Made by a program: the position numbers and the translations under genes. A stretch of DNA of 5,831 nt from JACQPU01 sp039961715 (GTDB lineage: Bacteria; Bacteroidota; Ignavibacteria; UBA10030), in assembly GCA_039961715.1 (NCBI GenBank), contig JABRVW010000006.1, positions 1 through 5,831 of the forward strand, given 5' to 3'. Shown in pieces: positions 5,804-5,831 of this stretch. The stretch's first letter is position 1, and the number at the start of each line of letters is the position of its first letter. Under the pieces are notes generated by a model. The model saw only the letters and a list, made by a program, of their open reading frames with translations. It ran no database searches and was not told where the DNA came from.

Positions 5804-5831
5804 AATGATTAAGCTATGAAGGGGTCCCTTC

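Noticed and set aside
5611..5805. Minus-strand 64-residue open frame over the tRNA
   Set aside because: The WRSDLNRRPAVYETAALPLSY type peptide is a well-known artefact of translating the antisense strand of tRNA genes.

Overview
The window most likely comes from a moderately GC-rich bacterium (well over half G+C by eye) of the Bacteroidota/Ignavibacteriota (FCB) group. The main clue is the gene at 3272-4372. It is an exported protein with an N-terminal carboxypeptidase-regulatory-like domain and a C-terminal domain whose motif pattern I know from Bacteroidota-type hypothetical proteins. This placement is inferred from family memory, not from a marker gene.

Layout, left to right. Positions 1-100 are the right-hand end of an IS3-family insertion sequence: the last 22 codons of its transposase (stop at 68-70), then a terminal inverted repeat ending in CA at 100. 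Directly abutting it, 101-245 holds three tandem copies of a 48-49 bp repeat, each with a perfect ATCCC-GTA-GGGAT hairpin core, followed by a decayed fourth copy. Then come four protein genes, all on the + strand: a single-chain class I fumarase (276-1796), an aspartate ammonia-lyase (1881-3275), the exported carboxypeptidase-regulatory-like protein (3272-4372) and a membrane-anchored SpoIIE/RsbU-type PP2C phosphatase (4442-5569). The window closes with a tRNA-Thr(CGT) at 5677-5748 and, 27 bp beyond it, a 20-bp exact copy of part of that tRNA built into a hairpin.

How the genes fit together. Aspartase releases fumarate and ammonia from aspartate, and fumarase hydrates fumarate to malate, so the first two genes form a short aspartate-to-malate route into the TCA cycle. 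A strong rho-independent terminator lies between them (1824-1857), so they are probably not one simple transcript. The aspartase stop codon overlaps the next start (ATGA), which translationally couples a metabolic enzyme to an exported protein of unknown function. The phosphatase follows after 69 bp with no clear terminator before it. It has an intact catalytic domain, but no anti-anti-sigma or kinase partner is in view.

I see no convincing new multi-gene system. The less ordinary parts are at the two edges: the IS/tandem-repeat junction that forms the fumarase leader, and the tRNA-fragment hairpin downstream of tRNA-Thr.
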